A stretch of DNA of 64,000 nt from Cervus elaphus (lineage: Eukaryota > Chordata > Mammalia > Artiodactyla > Cervidae). Of the stretch, positions 41,771 to 54,465 are shown in pieces. The notes beneath the pieces were generated by a model. The model had not been told where the DNA came from. It did not search any database and saw only the letters and a program-made list of their open reading frames with translations. The position numbers and the translations under genes are program-made. How positions within the stretch are numbered: the stretch's first letter is position 1; every line of letters starts with the position of its first letter. The DNA lies in assembly GCF_910594005.1 (NCBI RefSeq), contig NC_057848.1, positions 55,197,616-55,261,615 on the forward strand, given 5' to 3'.

Positions 41771-42059
41771 ATGATTGATTCACTCATGTGTGGGCCTGAA
41801 GGAAGACTCCAGCCTTGCTATTGTGAGCCATGTCAACTAGTACAGTCCTTTTGGAAAGCAATTTGCCACCATGTATCAAGAGCCTCAAAACAGATTCAGA
41901 ACCTTTGACTCAGTAATTCCATTTCTGGGTGTCACTCCTAAGGAGATAATATGAAACGTGAGAAAATCTATGTATAGGACGATGGGCCAAATAACTGTCA
42001 AGAAGATGTACTTGTTTGTCAGTGACTAGGTTTTATTCTGTGAACATCAGGTTTAAAAA
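41771..42059 (+). repeat. ancient L1M ORF2 end fragment
   Basis: 'agtacagtccttttggaaag', 'tttgactcagtaattccatt' and 'tctgggtgtcactcctaagg' resemble the ORF2 C-terminus of old L1M or HAL1 elements on the plus strand. It is strongly diverged, and its edges are uncertain. Confidence 0.55.
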
Positions 42060-45000
42060 GGATACAAAATTCAGCTGTGAAGCCATCTGGTCCTGGGCTT
42101 TTGTTTGCTGGAAGATTTTTGATTACACTTTCGATTTCCTTGCTTGTGATGGGTCTGTTAAGATCTTCTATTTCTTCCTGGTTCAGTTTTGGAAAGTTAT
42201 ACTTTTCTAAGAATTTGTCCATTTCATCCAAGTTGTCCATTTTATTGGCATAGAGCTGCTGGTAGTAGTCTCTTATGATTCTTTGTATTTCAGTGTTGTC
42301 TGTTGAGATCTCTCCATTTTCATTTCTAATTTTGTTAATTTGGTTCTTCTCTCTTTGTTTCTTAATGAGTCTTGCTAATGGTTTGTCAATTTTGTTCATT
42401 TTTTCAAAAAACCAGCTTTTAGCTTTGTTGATTTTTGCTATGGTCTCTTTAGTTTCTTTTGCATTTATTTCTGCCCTAATTTTTAAGATTTCTTTCCTTC
42501 TGCTAACCCTGGGGTTCTTCATTTCTTCCTTCTCTAATTGCTTTAGGTGTAGACTTAGGTTATTTATTTGGCTTTTTTCTTGTTTCCTGATGTAAGCCTG
42601 TAATGCTATGAACCTTCCCCTTAGCACTGCTTTTACAGTGTCCCATAGGTTTTGGGTTGTTGTGTTTTCATTTTCATTCATTCTATACATATTTTGATTT
42701 CTTTTTTGATTTCTTCTATGATTTGTTGGTTATTCAGAAGTGTGTTATTTAGCCTCCATATGTTTGAATTTTTAACAATTTTTTTCCTGTAATTGAGATC
42801 TAATCTTACTGCACTGTGGTCAGAAAAGATGACTGGAATGATTTCAATTTTTTTGGATTTTCCAAGACCAGATTTATGGCCCAGGATGTGATCTATTCTG
42901 GAGAAGGTTCCGTGTGCACTTGAGAAAAAGGCGAAGTTGATTGTTTTGGGGTGAAATGTCCTATAAATATCCTCTCAAACTGTTCCAGAAAATTGCAGAA
43001 GAAGGTAAACTTCCAAACTCATTCTATGAGGCCACCATCACCCTAATTCCAAAACCAGACAAAGATGCCACAAAAAAAGAAAACTACAGGCCAATATCAC
43101 TGATGAACATAGATGCAAAAATCCTTAACAAAATTCTAGCAAACAGAATCCAACAACATATTAAAAAAATCATACACCATGACCAAGTGGGTTTTATCCC
43201 AGGAATGCAAGGATTCTTCAATATCCGCAAATCAATCAATGTAATACACCACATTAACAAATTGAAAGATAAAAACCATATGATTATCTCAATAGATGCA
43301 GAGAAAGCCTTTGACAAAATTCAACACCCATTTATGATTAAAACTCTCCAGAAAGCAGGAATAGAAGGAACATACCTCAACATAATAAAAGCTATATATG
43401 ACAAACCCACAGCAAGCATCACCCTCAATGGTGAAAAATTGAAAGCATTTCCCCTGACATCAGGAACAAGACAAGGGTGCCCACTCTCACCACTACTATT
43501 CAACATAGTGTTGGAAGTTTTGGCCACAGCAATCAGAGCAGAAAAAGAACTAAAAGGAATCCAGATAGGAAAAGAAGAAGTGAAACTCTCGCTGTTTGCA
43601 GATGACATGATCCTCTACAGAGAAAACCCTAAAGACTCTTCCAGAAAATTACTAGAACTAATCAATGAATATAGTAAAGTTGCAGGATATAAAATTAACA
43701 CACAGAAATCTCTTGCATTCTTATATACTAACAATGAAAAAACAGAAAGAGAAATTAAGGAAACAATACCATTCACCATTGCAATAATAAGAATAAAATA
43801 CTTAGGAGTATATCTACCTAAAGAAACAAAAGACCTATACATAGAAAACTATAAAACACTGATGAAAGAAATCAAAGAGGACACAAACAGATGGAGAAAC
43901 ATACCGTGTTCATGGATTGGAAGAATCAATATTGTCAAAATGGCTATTCTACCCAAAGCAATCTATAGATTCAATGCAATCCCTATCAAGCTACTAACGG
44001 TATTTTTCACAGAACTAGAACAAATAATTTCACAATTTGTGTGGAAATACAAAAAACCTTGAATAGCCAAAGTAATCTTGAGAAAGAAGAATGGACCTGG
44101 AGGAATCAACCTGCCTGACTTCAGACTCTGCTACAAAGCCACAGTCATCAAGACAGTATGGTACTGGCACAGAGACAGAAATATAGATCAATGGAACAGA
44201 ATAGAAAGCCCATAGATAAATCCACGAACCTATGGACACCTTATCTTCAACAAAGGAGGCAAGGATATACAATGGAAAAAAGATAACCTCTTTAACAAGT
44301 GGTGCTGGCAAAACTGGTCAACCACTTGTAAAAGAATGAAACTAGAACACTTTCTAACATCATACACAAAAATAAACTCAAAATGGATTAAAGATCTAAA
44401 TGTAAGAACAGAAAGTGTAAAACTCCTAGAGGAGAACATAGGCAAAACACTCTCCAACATGAATCACAGCAGGATCCTCTATGACCCACCTCCCAGAATA
44501 TTGGAAATAAAAGCAAAAATAAACAAATGGGACCTAATGAAACTTAAAAGCTTTTGCACAACAAAGGAAACTATAAGCAAGGTGAAAAGACAGCCCTCAG
44601 ATTGGGAGAAAATAATAGCAAATGAAGAAACAGACAAAGGATTAATCTCAAAAATAGACAAGCAACTCCTGCAGCTCAATTCCAGAAAAATAAATGACCC
44701 AATCAAAAAATGGTAAACAGACATTTCTCCAAAGAAGACATACAGATGGCTAACAAACACATGAAAAGATGCTCCACATCACTCATTATCAGAGAAATGC
44801 AAATCATAACCACAATGAGGTACCATTACACGCCAGTCAGGATGGCTGCTATCCAAAAGTCTACAAGCAATAAATGCTGGAGAGGGTGTGGAGAAAAGGG
44901 AACCCTCTTACACTGTTGGTGGGAATGCAAACTAGTACAGCCACTATGGAGAACAGTGTGGAGATTTCTTAAAAAATTGGAAATAGAACTGCCATATGAC

Positions 45001-45685
45001 CCAGCAATCCCACTTCTGGGTATACACACTGAGGAAACCAGATCTGAAAGCGACACGTGCACCCCAATGTTCATCGCAGCACTGTTTATAATAGCCAGGA
45101 CATGGAAGCAACCTAGATGCCCATCAGCAGACGAATGGATAAGGAAGCTGTGGTACATATACACAATGGAATATTACTCAGCCGTCAAAAAGAATTCATT
45201 TGAATCAGTTCTAATGAGATGGATGAAACTGGAGCCCATTATACAGAGGGAAGTAAGCCAGAAAGATAAAGAACATTACAGCATACTAACACATATATAT
45301 GGAATTTAGAAAGATGGTAATGGTAACCCTATATGCAAAACAGAAAAAGAGACTGTACAGAACAGACTTTTGAACTCTGTGGGAGAAGGTGAGGGTGGGA
45401 TGTTTCAAAAGAACAGCATGTATATTATCAAGTGTGAAACAGATCACCAGCCCAGGTGGGATGCATGAGACAAGTGCTCGGGCCTGGTGCACTGGGAAGA
45501 CCCAGAGGAATCGGGTGGAGAGGGACGTGGGAGGGGGGATTGGGATGGGGAATACATGTAACTCCATGGCTGATTCATGTCAATGTATGACAAAACCCAC
45601 TGAAATGTTGTGAAGTAATTAGCCTCCAACTAAAAGAAAAAAATCAATTGATTAAAAAAATTTTTAAACAAAGGTGGATACAAAA
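42060..45685 (+). mobile_element. twin-primed (5'-inverted) 3.6 kb L1
   Basis: 42070-42971 is L1 ORF2 in reverse orientation and 42974-45675 is L1 in forward orientation to the 3' UTR and A-rich tail. Aligned to the full-length L1, the inverted part covers its positions 30515-31416 and the forward part starts at 31456, so only about 39 bases were lost. A 10-bp direct repeat GGATACAAAA lies at 42060-42069 and 45676-45685. The inversion plus target-site duplication is the signature of twin priming. Confidence 0.93.
42974..45309 (+). pseudogene. L1 ORF2 fragment in the twin-primed copy
   Basis: The frame at 42941-44062 encodes the reverse transcriptase ('LSLFADDMILY' with FADD) and stops at a TGA in 'KYKKP', where the full-length copy has CGA. 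Another stop lies at 44214 ('ccatagata'). A deletion of about 14 bases at 44711 removes 'gccaaagaactaaa'. The C-terminal Cys/His region reads on in the frame of 44710-45309. It is not functional. Confidence 0.92.
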
Positions 45686-48164
45686 CCCTTATGTGTACTT
45701 TCTATTTGGGTAATATTAATATCTGAGTTGTTAAACTAGTAGATACTATGGATCTGAAGAGCTTCAATTAAGATGTTAAAATTATATTGTGCCATAGGAA
45801 GTGGATACTTTCTTCTTCTGTAACAATTTTGGTATGAATTTTGTAGTAAATTTTCATTATTGAAAATAGAGAAAATACAGATGAGCACGAAGAGAACTAT
45901 AAACATAACTTGTATACTTATACTATTAAAAAAATCAAACAAAACCAAACCTTGTATGTACATGATGACTTGTCCTGACAAAAGAAACATAGAGAATGAA
46001 AAAACAAAAGCCACTCCCTTACAATTATGTTGTGATGATGGAATTTCAGGTGATTTCTTTTGAGACTCTGTCCTAAAGTTGTCTTAGAATCACTTTGTGT
46101 CTGTGGACAACATATCCACTGTTTGTGTTTCCTATGAAATATAATTATGTCACTTTTACAAAATCAAACAATAGGGAACCTAAGGGTGTCAGGATGGTCC
46201 TGCTCTTATCAATCGCACCAGGGTCTTTGATATCAAGCCAGAAAGATGAACATTGGCTTAACAATATCATACTTCTCAAGATAATACCAGACCCTACACT
46301 GACTCCCTTATATGAGTACCAAGCTTTACATAGAACACGTTTACATGAATGCATCAAATTTAGAGAAAGAGCCTATAATAAAAATGCAAATGTAAAGGGG
46401 CCTGTGGATCCCGCAGGCCACATAGACCTCGCTAGGATGGACCAGGAACCCAGTGCCCCAAATGGGGAAATGACCACAGAGGTAAAGCCTTTAGGTGACC
46501 AGCTTTGTCCTTCAGATTCTTTCCTTTTCCTAAGAAATTTTGATCACCCTTGATTTTTTCTGCTAGGTGAGTAATCCAGAGGCAAGCAAGTTGAGACATT
46601 TTTATCACTGCCAATAACAAAAGCAAGCACTTTCAAGTGTTTTTCATCATCCCCTGCTACTTCTTGCATTTCAAACCAAAATTTTTAAATTTTGTCACTT
46701 CTCAAAATTTCTAGAGATTTTCTCCTTTCACCTGTGAAATGTGAGGACAGTTTCACTTTCCCCTTCCAGGTTTTCCATTAGCTAAAGCCATTAGAAAGAG
46801 CCTGTACCTTGTCATTATGAGGCCTCCTTCAAAGTGGGCTGTCACTGGGGGTGATGGTCCAGTTACAAGATTGAAGACTTGGGCTCTGTAAAGAATTGCT
46901 CTTAAAAAGTCATTAGTGAGGTTCCCAGGCCCAAGCCTTTACATCCAATGTGGAAAGTCTCAGGGCATTTTACCTCGGGTGAATACATAAATTCCACTCA
47001 TCACACATACTTGTCCACCACTGCGTGTGGCAATGGTTACATCCATAGAATACAACAGAAGGTAGTGGGGGGGAGCAGAGGGATGCTGGGGGTTGTTTTG
47101 TTTTTCAAATTTCAAACAAGAACAGTTCTCAAGAAACTGTTTCAGGCCTTTCATTGTTCTAGAACTTTTCTTCCTTTTAAGGTATCTCTGAAAGCTAACT
47201 ATAAATCCTGTGGGCAATCTACCATTTCAATATCCTGGATTAAAGCCCAAATCATAAACATGAAGAGAAAGAGGTTTTCTAGAAAAGTGACCAAAAGAGG
47301 CCAGGAAACAACTCCGAAATACTGTGGATTATTAGGGACATACAAAACGCCACTAACTGGCTTTATTAAAAAGCAAAACACTTTGCTAACAGGGACATCC
47401 ATCTCGTCTGTAAAATGAAGGGTTGCAACCAAAGAGAGCCCCAGTTGCCAGGTTCTCTGGTCCAAAATGAGGGCCTAGGAGGGGATTTGAGTGAAAAGCT
47501 CTATTTCTGAGACAAGGAGGACTAATAACGGGCTGGCTTCTCCACAGTGAGGCCCAGCCACTTACAGACATTCCATTGCACACAGGCCTCGTCCAGTTAT
47601 ATTCTGGACACTGCTGCTCGCTTCTCAGAATAGAGATGCTGCGGAAACGGTTCTCATCTACTAAAATGTACCCAACAGCTGTACTTAATGAGGACCGGGA
47701 GGAACACACACGTTCTGCTCCAGGGCCAGACAAAGGGGTCAGGCCTGTCTTAGGCCGAAGCCACCCAAGGCAACAATGCTTCTCTTCACAGTGAGCTTTC
47801 CCACCTATCAACAGATGCTTAAGGCAACAGGATGAATATGAAACAGCTGAGCTGGACACCAAAGCCAAGAGAAGCAGCTGTTCCTTGCCTTTCAGTATAA
47901 AAAGCATGGCAGTAATGTGGAAAAGGGGCTGCTGGTGTATAAATAAGACCACTCTGAACATTCTCTTCTCTCTGTAGTTTTTATGACTATGTTATTTAAT
48001 GGAAGAAACTGTAGGACAACCAAGAGTTTTATGGATGGGGAGGCTGAAGAAGACAAAATCATAGGAGACAAAAGATAATAACATGTGACCATGGGGAGGG
48101 GAGGGATAACTAGGGAGTCACTGACCTTCAGAATTAAACTTCAATGGAGAGACTAGCTTTTATC
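45686..48164. other. 2.5 kb of low-copy DNA, no gene supported
   Basis: No repeat, RNA gene or exon is recognised. Open frames of 152 codons (46095-46553, plus), 156 codons (46948-47418, plus) and 191 codons (47386-47961, minus) exist. They overlap one another, show no known domain and are within what chance gives in 64 kb. Confidence 0.4.
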
Positions 48165-49565
48165 AAATTATTCACTTGAGTGGTGCTGGGAAAACTGGTC
48201 AACCACTTGTAAAAGAATGAAACTAGAACACTTTCTAACACCATACACAAAATAAACTAAAAATGGATTAAAGATCTAAACATAGGAATAGAAACTATGA
48301 AACTCCTAGAGGAAAATATAGGCAAAACACTCTCTGACATAAATCACAGCAGGATCCTCTATGACCCACCTCCCACAGTAGTGGAAATAAAAGCAAAAAT
48401 AAACAAATGGGACTTAATTAAACTTAAAAGCTTTTGTACAATGGAGGAAACTATAAGCAAGGTGAAAAGACAGTCTTCAGAATGGGAGAAAATAATAGCA
48501 AACAAGGCAATTAATCTCACAAATATACAAGCAGCTCCTGCAGCTCAATTCCAGAAAAATAAATGATCCAATAAAAAAAATGAGCCAAAGAACTAACCAG
48601 AAATTTCTCCAAAGAAGACATACAGATGGCTAACAAAGACATGAAAAGATGCTCAACATCACTCATTGTCAGAGAAATGCAAATCATAACCACAATGAGG
48701 TACCATCTCACGCTGGTCAGAATGGCTGCTATCAAAAAGTCTACAAACAATAAATGCTGGAGAGGGTGTGGAGAAAAGGGAACCCTCTTACACTGTTGGT
48801 GGGAATGCAAACTAGTACAGCCACAATGGAGGATAGTGTGGAGATTCCTTAAAAAACTGGAAATAGAACTGCCATATGACCCAGCAGTCCCACTGCTGGG
48901 CATACACACCGAGGAAACCAGAATTGAAAGAGGCACGTGCACCCCAATGTTCATCGCAGCACTGTTTACAATAGCCAGGACATGGAAGCAACCTAGATGT
49001 CCACCGGCAGATGAATGGATAAGAAAGCTGTGGTACATACACACAATGGAATATTACTCAGCCATCAGAAAGAATGCATTTGAATCAGTTCTAATGAGGG
49101 GGATGAAACTGGAGCCTATTATACAGAGTAAAGTAAGCCAGAAAAAAAAAAAAAACACCAATACAGTATACTAACGCATATATATGGAATTTAAAAAGAT
49201 AGTAACGATGACCCTATATGCGAGACAGCAAAAGAGACACAAATGTAAAGAACAGTCTTTTGGACTCTATGGGAGAAGACTAGGGTAGGATGATTTGAGA
49301 GAATAGCATTGAAACATGTATATTATCATATGTGAAACAGATCACCAGTTCAGGTTCGATGCATGAGAGAGGGTGCTTGGGGCTGGTGCACTGAGATGAC
49401 CCTGAGGGATGGGATGGGGAGGGAGGTGGGAGGGGTGTTCAGGATGGGGACACATGTACACCCATGGCTGATTCATGTCAATGTATGGCAAAAAAAACAC
49501 AACAATATTGCAAAGTAATTAGCCTCCAATTAAAATAAATTAATTTTAAAAAATTATTCACTTGA
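48165..49565 (+). mobile_element. 5'-truncated L1 with perfect 15-bp TSD
   Basis: The element is 48180-49550: the ORF2 C-terminus (open pieces 48297-48566 and 48626-49174, with 'CWRGCGEKGTLLHCWWEC') and the 3' UTR. The direct repeat AAATTATTCACTTGA at 48165-48179 and 49551-49565 is a perfect target-site duplication. More substitutions than in the other L1 copies indicate an older insertion. Confidence 0.95.
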
Positions 49566-49759
49566 AAATGTTCATCTTCCCACCAGTTCTTCAGTCTCCA
49601 TGGTTTGAAGCTCACTTCTCTGAACGTTTTAACAAAAACTAATTCTTGTTTGAATTTATAAATTGGATTTAAGATCAAGATTTGTAAATTTGAGCTGCAT
49701 TTTGATTATGAAGAGGACCAGAATATACCGCCCCAAATGATGCCTCTTTGGCATAAGAA
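49566..49759. other. low-copy DNA
   Basis: Nothing recognised. Confidence 0.4.
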
Positions 49760-49980
49760 TTATACTGAGAGAGCATGCATATTCAGTCGTGTCCAACTCT
49801 TTGCAAGCCCATGGACTGTAGCCCTCCAGGCTCCTCTGTTCATGGGATTTTTCAGGCAAAAATACTCGAGTGGGTTGCCATTTCCTCCTCCAGGTGATCT
49901 TCCCCACCCAAGGATCGAACATGTGTCCCCTGCATCTCCTGCATTGACAGGAGGATTCTTTACCACCGAGTTATACTGAG
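49760..49980 (-). mobile_element. Bov-tA SINE, minus strand, with 10-bp TSD
   Basis: The SINE at 49770-49970 shows 'cagtcgtgtccaactctttg', the BovA body and a tRNA-like head in reverse. The direct repeat TTATACTGAG at 49760-49769 and 49971-49980 flanks it. Confidence 0.92.
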
Positions 49981-50267
49981 CTGAAGGCAACTGAGAAGCA
50001 GGGGACATAGAGGAATTTTCTGCCCTTCCCCTTTCAGCCAAAAAGCAGGGTATAAATTTCTCTCTGTGAAAAGCAGCCTCTGTCCAGTCTCCCGAACCAG
50101 GAAGAGACAAGTGATATCACTGGAGACAGAAAATCAACATGGAGATGGGTCTGCACAAACAAGCCCTACCAAAAAAATCTTTCTCTGCCATTAGTTTTCC
50201 CCATATAGTTACCTTCCCACAATATTCCACTCCTAGAATCCCAAACCCCTTCTCCTTTGCCTTTTCA

Positions 50268-50482
50268 AGTAAAGTAAAGTGTTAGTCGCTCAGTTATGTC
50301 TGACTCTTGGTGACCCCATGGACTGTAGCCCACCAGACTCCTCTGTCCATGGAATTTTCCAGGCAAGAATACTGGACTGGGTTGCTATTTCCATCTCCAG
50401 GGGATCTTCCCAACCCAGGGATCGAACCAAGGTTTCCTGCATTGTGGGCAGATTCCTTACCTCTGAGCCACAAGGGAAGCCC
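50268..50482 (-). mobile_element. Bov-tA SINE, minus strand
   Basis: 'aagtaaagtaaagtgttagt' is the reversed tail, and 'gccacaagggaagccc' at the right end is the reversed tRNA head. The flanks hold an imperfect CTTTTCAA/CCTTTCAA repeat. Confidence 0.9.
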
Positions 50483-51059
50483 TTTCAACTTCTCCACAAA
50501 TACATCACCCTCTGCTAAAATGGCATCTAAGCCCCCAGTATTTAACCACCTCTTTGGCTCTTTATTTCTTTTCTATGTAGGCCTCCATGCACATAAAAAG
50601 TAAAACATTAATATCACATACACACATACAGTTTGTGTACACACAGTCACTCACACATGCATACCACATTCACACATATAATCACTTATGCACAGAAACA
50701 CTGTAAGAAGAAGATTTTAGTTGTGCTCAAAGTAAAGGCAAAGGAGGCTAGAACACAGGAGGAATGAATTTCTAGTAAGAGTGTTAATAACAGCAGACGT
50801 CTAAGTTTTAACATTTTTCACCAATCAGATCCTGAAATTTGTTGACTCTTCCAAAGGACAATTTTGACTCAGGTTGTATGAGTTTTATATTTAAAGCAAG
50901 ATATGCTCTTGATACATTTTCAGTAACTGGATGGAGATGTATTCAGAAACAAACTGTAAATCTAATAAGGCAGAACCAAGAACATTGATGATATGAATAT
51001 CTGGTTAAATAATTCTCATTTAGTTAGTAAGCTGTAAGCAAATAATATATAAGGCTTGT
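50483..51059. other. low-copy DNA with a CA-rich stretch
   Basis: 50613-50700 is CA-rich ('catacacacatacagtttgt' and similar). No gene is recognised. Confidence 0.4.
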
Positions 51060-51540
51060 TGCTATTGATTTTTGTTAACAGCTTTATCGACATATAATTC
51101 ACATAACATACATCTCATACATTTAAAATGTACCATTCAAGGTTCCTTAGCATATTCACAGATATGTACAGTCCTAATCACAATCAATACTGGAATATTT
51201 TTCATGAGTCCCCAGAGAAACCCCACACCCCTTAGCCATCATCCCCCAACCCTAGGCAACCACTAATCTACTGTCTGTCTTTGTAGATTTGCCTACTGTT
51301 CTTGTTTTAAGTTTCTAATTACACTAAACTTATATAGCATACAATATATTTATGTTTGTATGTTTTGTTTCAGCTAACATTATAAGTTTTTTCTAATGTT
51401 AATTACCAAGTTTTCCTTTAAAAATAATTGCACAGAGTAATCTATCCAGAGAGTAGATTTATGATAACACATTTAACTCCTTGTCATTAGAAATTTAGAT
51501 TCTTTCCACTCCCCTTTATTCTGATCAGTTTATGTTGCAT
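51060..51540 (-). repeat. ancient L1M 3' end, minus strand
   Basis: 'gacatataattcacataaca', 'aggcaaccactaatctactg' and 'tgtagatttgcctactgttc' in order mark the reverse of an L1M 3' end. Confidence 0.85.
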
Positions 51541-52139
51541 TGGTCCCTGAGCGAAACCAACTGATGAGCGATTCATTCATATGAATGCAAGTCCCAGCCT
51601 GTGACACTAAGGGCCATGCCAGCCTTCCTGCCAGCCTACATTTTCCCTCTCTGTCAGGGTTTATTGCTCAGCCAGAATTCTGGCCATGAAACCCTTGGCA
51701 TGAGTGGCTAACCTTGTCAAGGGGAAACTAGGGCTCAAAAGTGACCTGTGTGACAAGTTGTCAGATGCCGGATGCCAAGTGTCCTGTTATCTTCCTGATC
51801 TGATCACTATCACACACAGAATACCATTCCTCCATTCCACACTGCAATCTGATGCCCTCCGGCTACATCCAGAAGCACACGGCAATCAGGAAACCTGCAA
51901 GGACCTAGCCCCCCCACCCCACCCCACCCCATACTCAGGAAGGAAGTGGGCAAGAGGCTTCCAAGGGCATTCACAGGAAAGGAAGTTGCACATTTCACCA
52001 TCTCCGAATACGAGAACTCATGAGACGAAACCCAGCAAATCTGGAGGGAACATGTTTTCAGGACACCATCAGCAGTAACCCCAAACTGATCATGACCGCT
52101 GTGAAGGACATAACAATACCAACCACAGCAATATGAGCA
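51541..52139. other. low-copy DNA
   Basis: A C-rich run lies at 51909-51931. The open frame at 51704-52078 has no known domain. Confidence 0.4.
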
Positions 52140-52345
52140 CTTACATGCTTTTATATGCACTATCTCACTTAATCCTCACAACACAAACTTGGAGATGCAT
52201 ATTTATGTTACCTATGGCCACACGGCAAATAAAGGAGCCGAGGCTCCCATGCTCAGTAATCTGCTTGAGATCACACAGCCCCCTGTCCCTTCCCCTGCCA
52301 CAAAAAGCAGTAGAGGCAGAATTCAAATCTAAGTCTTCCTCATGC
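52140..52345 (-). repeat. MIR SINE, minus strand
   Basis: 'actatctcacttaatcctca', 'gagatcacacag' and 'ggcagaattcaaatctaagt' are the reverse of MIR. Confidence 0.8.
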
Positions 52346-52385
52346 CAAAGTTCGAGCCCTCTGATTCACTTAAATGTCATCCTCA

Positions 52386-52648
52386 GGACTTCCTTGGTGG
52401 TCCAGCGGTTAAGAATCCACCTTGCAGTGGAGGGGATGTGGGTTCCATCCCTGGTCGGGGAACTAAGATCCCACATGCCATGGGGCAACTAAACTTCAGC
52501 ATGAGCGCCACTACAACAGGGCCCGCATGCCTCAACTAGAGAGCCCGTGTGCTCTGGGGCCTGCATACCACAAGGAAAGATCCCACATGACACAATCAAG
52601 GCCTCACTCAGCCAAATAAAAGTAAATTTAAAAATAAATAAATCCAGG
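52386..52648 (+). mobile_element. tRNA-Glu-derived SINE (CHR type), plus strand
   Basis: The head 'ggacttccttggtggtccag' with A- and B-box-like segments is followed by 'gccatggggcaactaaac' and 'tactaca'-type body sequence and an A-rich tail. It is a nearly full-length copy without BovA sequence. Confidence 0.85.
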
Positions 52649-54317
52649 ACAGATACTCGCGTATCTGTCCTCTTCTTCCAAAAGAAAAGAAAAAAAGATA
52701 ATATCACATATTTCTTAAATACCTACTATGTATCAAGACCTGGGTGACATACATCCTTAGACGCAAATGCCCAATACACTTGGAATTAGAGATACCTCTC
52801 ACTTCACAGTTCAACAAACCAAGACTTGGGGGGGGCGGGGCAGATAAAGGATTCATCTGGTAGTTAACCTCCTAGCTAACACATGGCCCCACTGTGAGGA
52901 AATCCCTGATTCCAACCGAAAAATCTTATCGTTAAACCAAAGCTGAAAGAAAAATGCCTTTGCTTTAGGGCATTGATAAACTCAGGGTTCATGGCACCAA
53001 CATTATTCGAAGAGTCAAGGCTCAGGAAATTGTTCTTCGGCAGCGTGTTAGGAAAGCAGGTTAAACGTGGCTCGGGGTCAATAAGCTTTGAATCCTCAGT
53101 TTCGAAATGTAAGATAAACTCAATGGAAACAATATAATTTTCTTCGTGATTTGAGAATTGCACATCACACACAAATGTGCACTTCGGCAAAGCTTTGTAG
53201 TTCACCTTTCCACTTAACAGACCTCTTGGGAAGCAGAAAAATATGACTATTATGCAAATAGCAGTGTTGAGCCAATTACATAGAAAAGTGGGTGTACTTA
53301 AAGGGAAAAAAAGGTTTGACAAAACTTAAGCTTCCCTCCTTAACAATGAGGAGTTTAAACTCAAAGACATTTTTGGCAAACACAAGGGCATAGGTGCCTC
53401 TGGCTTACTCTCTAGGTGTTATTAGTTCCAGAGGTCTCCTGGTCTTTGGTTTTCAGCTTTTAATAAGCCAAGTGCTCTCTAATGATACTTTAAGTGAGTT
53501 GCTAAAATGTTCGAGATTCATTTCCCTGTGTTGAGCTCCACAGAGATGATTTTCTGCGAGTAAATGAAAATAAGCATTTAAAAGATTTCTTCACTCATCA
53601 AATGGTGAGGAAATCTATTCCTTTTAGCCTGCTCTATGCTTGAAAAGGTTAGTGTGGCCTTTGGAAAATACCAGGCTGTGCATTCCGTACACTGTTAATG
53701 ATTCCTGGGATGCTCTGACACTTTCAAGTACATCTTAACCTTTTTAAAATGGGGCCTCCATTGTCTTACCTTAATAAGCAGTTTGTTCACCTTATGTCTT
53801 ACAAAGGCCACCATGGTGGAAAATCCGTACAAGAGGTAAAGCTGTATGGATGAGCAGTGTAACAGGAGAAGTAGGACAGAGGACCATTTCCAGCAAACAG
53901 ACCTACAGAGTCCCCCGCCCCCATCTCTGACAGCAACCCTGTAAGGACAGCTGCTCGCTTCAACAATACCCCATGATTACTCCTCGTTTCAGCATCTTCC
54001 TGGAAGTCCTCATCGAACTGTAGCTGTATGAATTGAATTCTTGTACATTTATATGTCTCCTTGAAGCCACCAAACTCCAGGCTCACCGAGAGGTCCCTGT
54101 GGTTTAGAGAACCAGACTGATGAAAAATCTGCTATATTAATTTCACTTTCCTATTTCAATGCCTCACCTATTCTGGTAGTGAGAGCCCTGACCTGTCCCA
54201 AGTCCTCTTTTAAATTCTAGATCTTATTCCTCACGACACATTCTTCAGCACGGTTCCAGGACCCCGTTTGTGGGTCAGCTGTCCCCTCCTCCGGACTCCT
54301 GTGGTACTTTATTTTTC
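52649..54317. other. low-copy DNA, no gene supported
   Basis: A 148-codon minus-strand frame at 52876-53322 has no recognisable domain. I could not pair it with convincing splice sites or an upstream promoter. Confidence 0.4.
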
Positions 54318-54465
54318 TCGGCAGCTTGAAACACTTATTGAACATCAACCATTGGCAACACTGTCAGCTGGGCTCTGGGATTACAAACCTTGAGTCACAC
54401 CGTATCTTCCCTCGATGAGTTCAAGATCTGTGGAATTTCTGTGACGTGCAGGCAATTAATACAGG
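54318..54465 (+). repeat. L2-like 3' fragment
   Basis: 'cacttattgaacatcaacca', 'gctctgggattacaaacctt' and 'cctcgatgagttcaagatct' follow the pattern of ancient L2-type 3' ends. The family is uncertain. Confidence 0.45.

Noticed and set aside
47386..47961. 191-codon minus-strand frame with many Cys and Ser
   Set aside because: No domain or repeat structure, no supporting signals; overlaps another chance frame on the plus strand.
52876..53322. 148-codon minus-strand open frame in low-copy DNA
   Set aside because: No recognisable domain, no promoter or convincing splice sites, and frames of this length are expected by chance several times in 64 kb.
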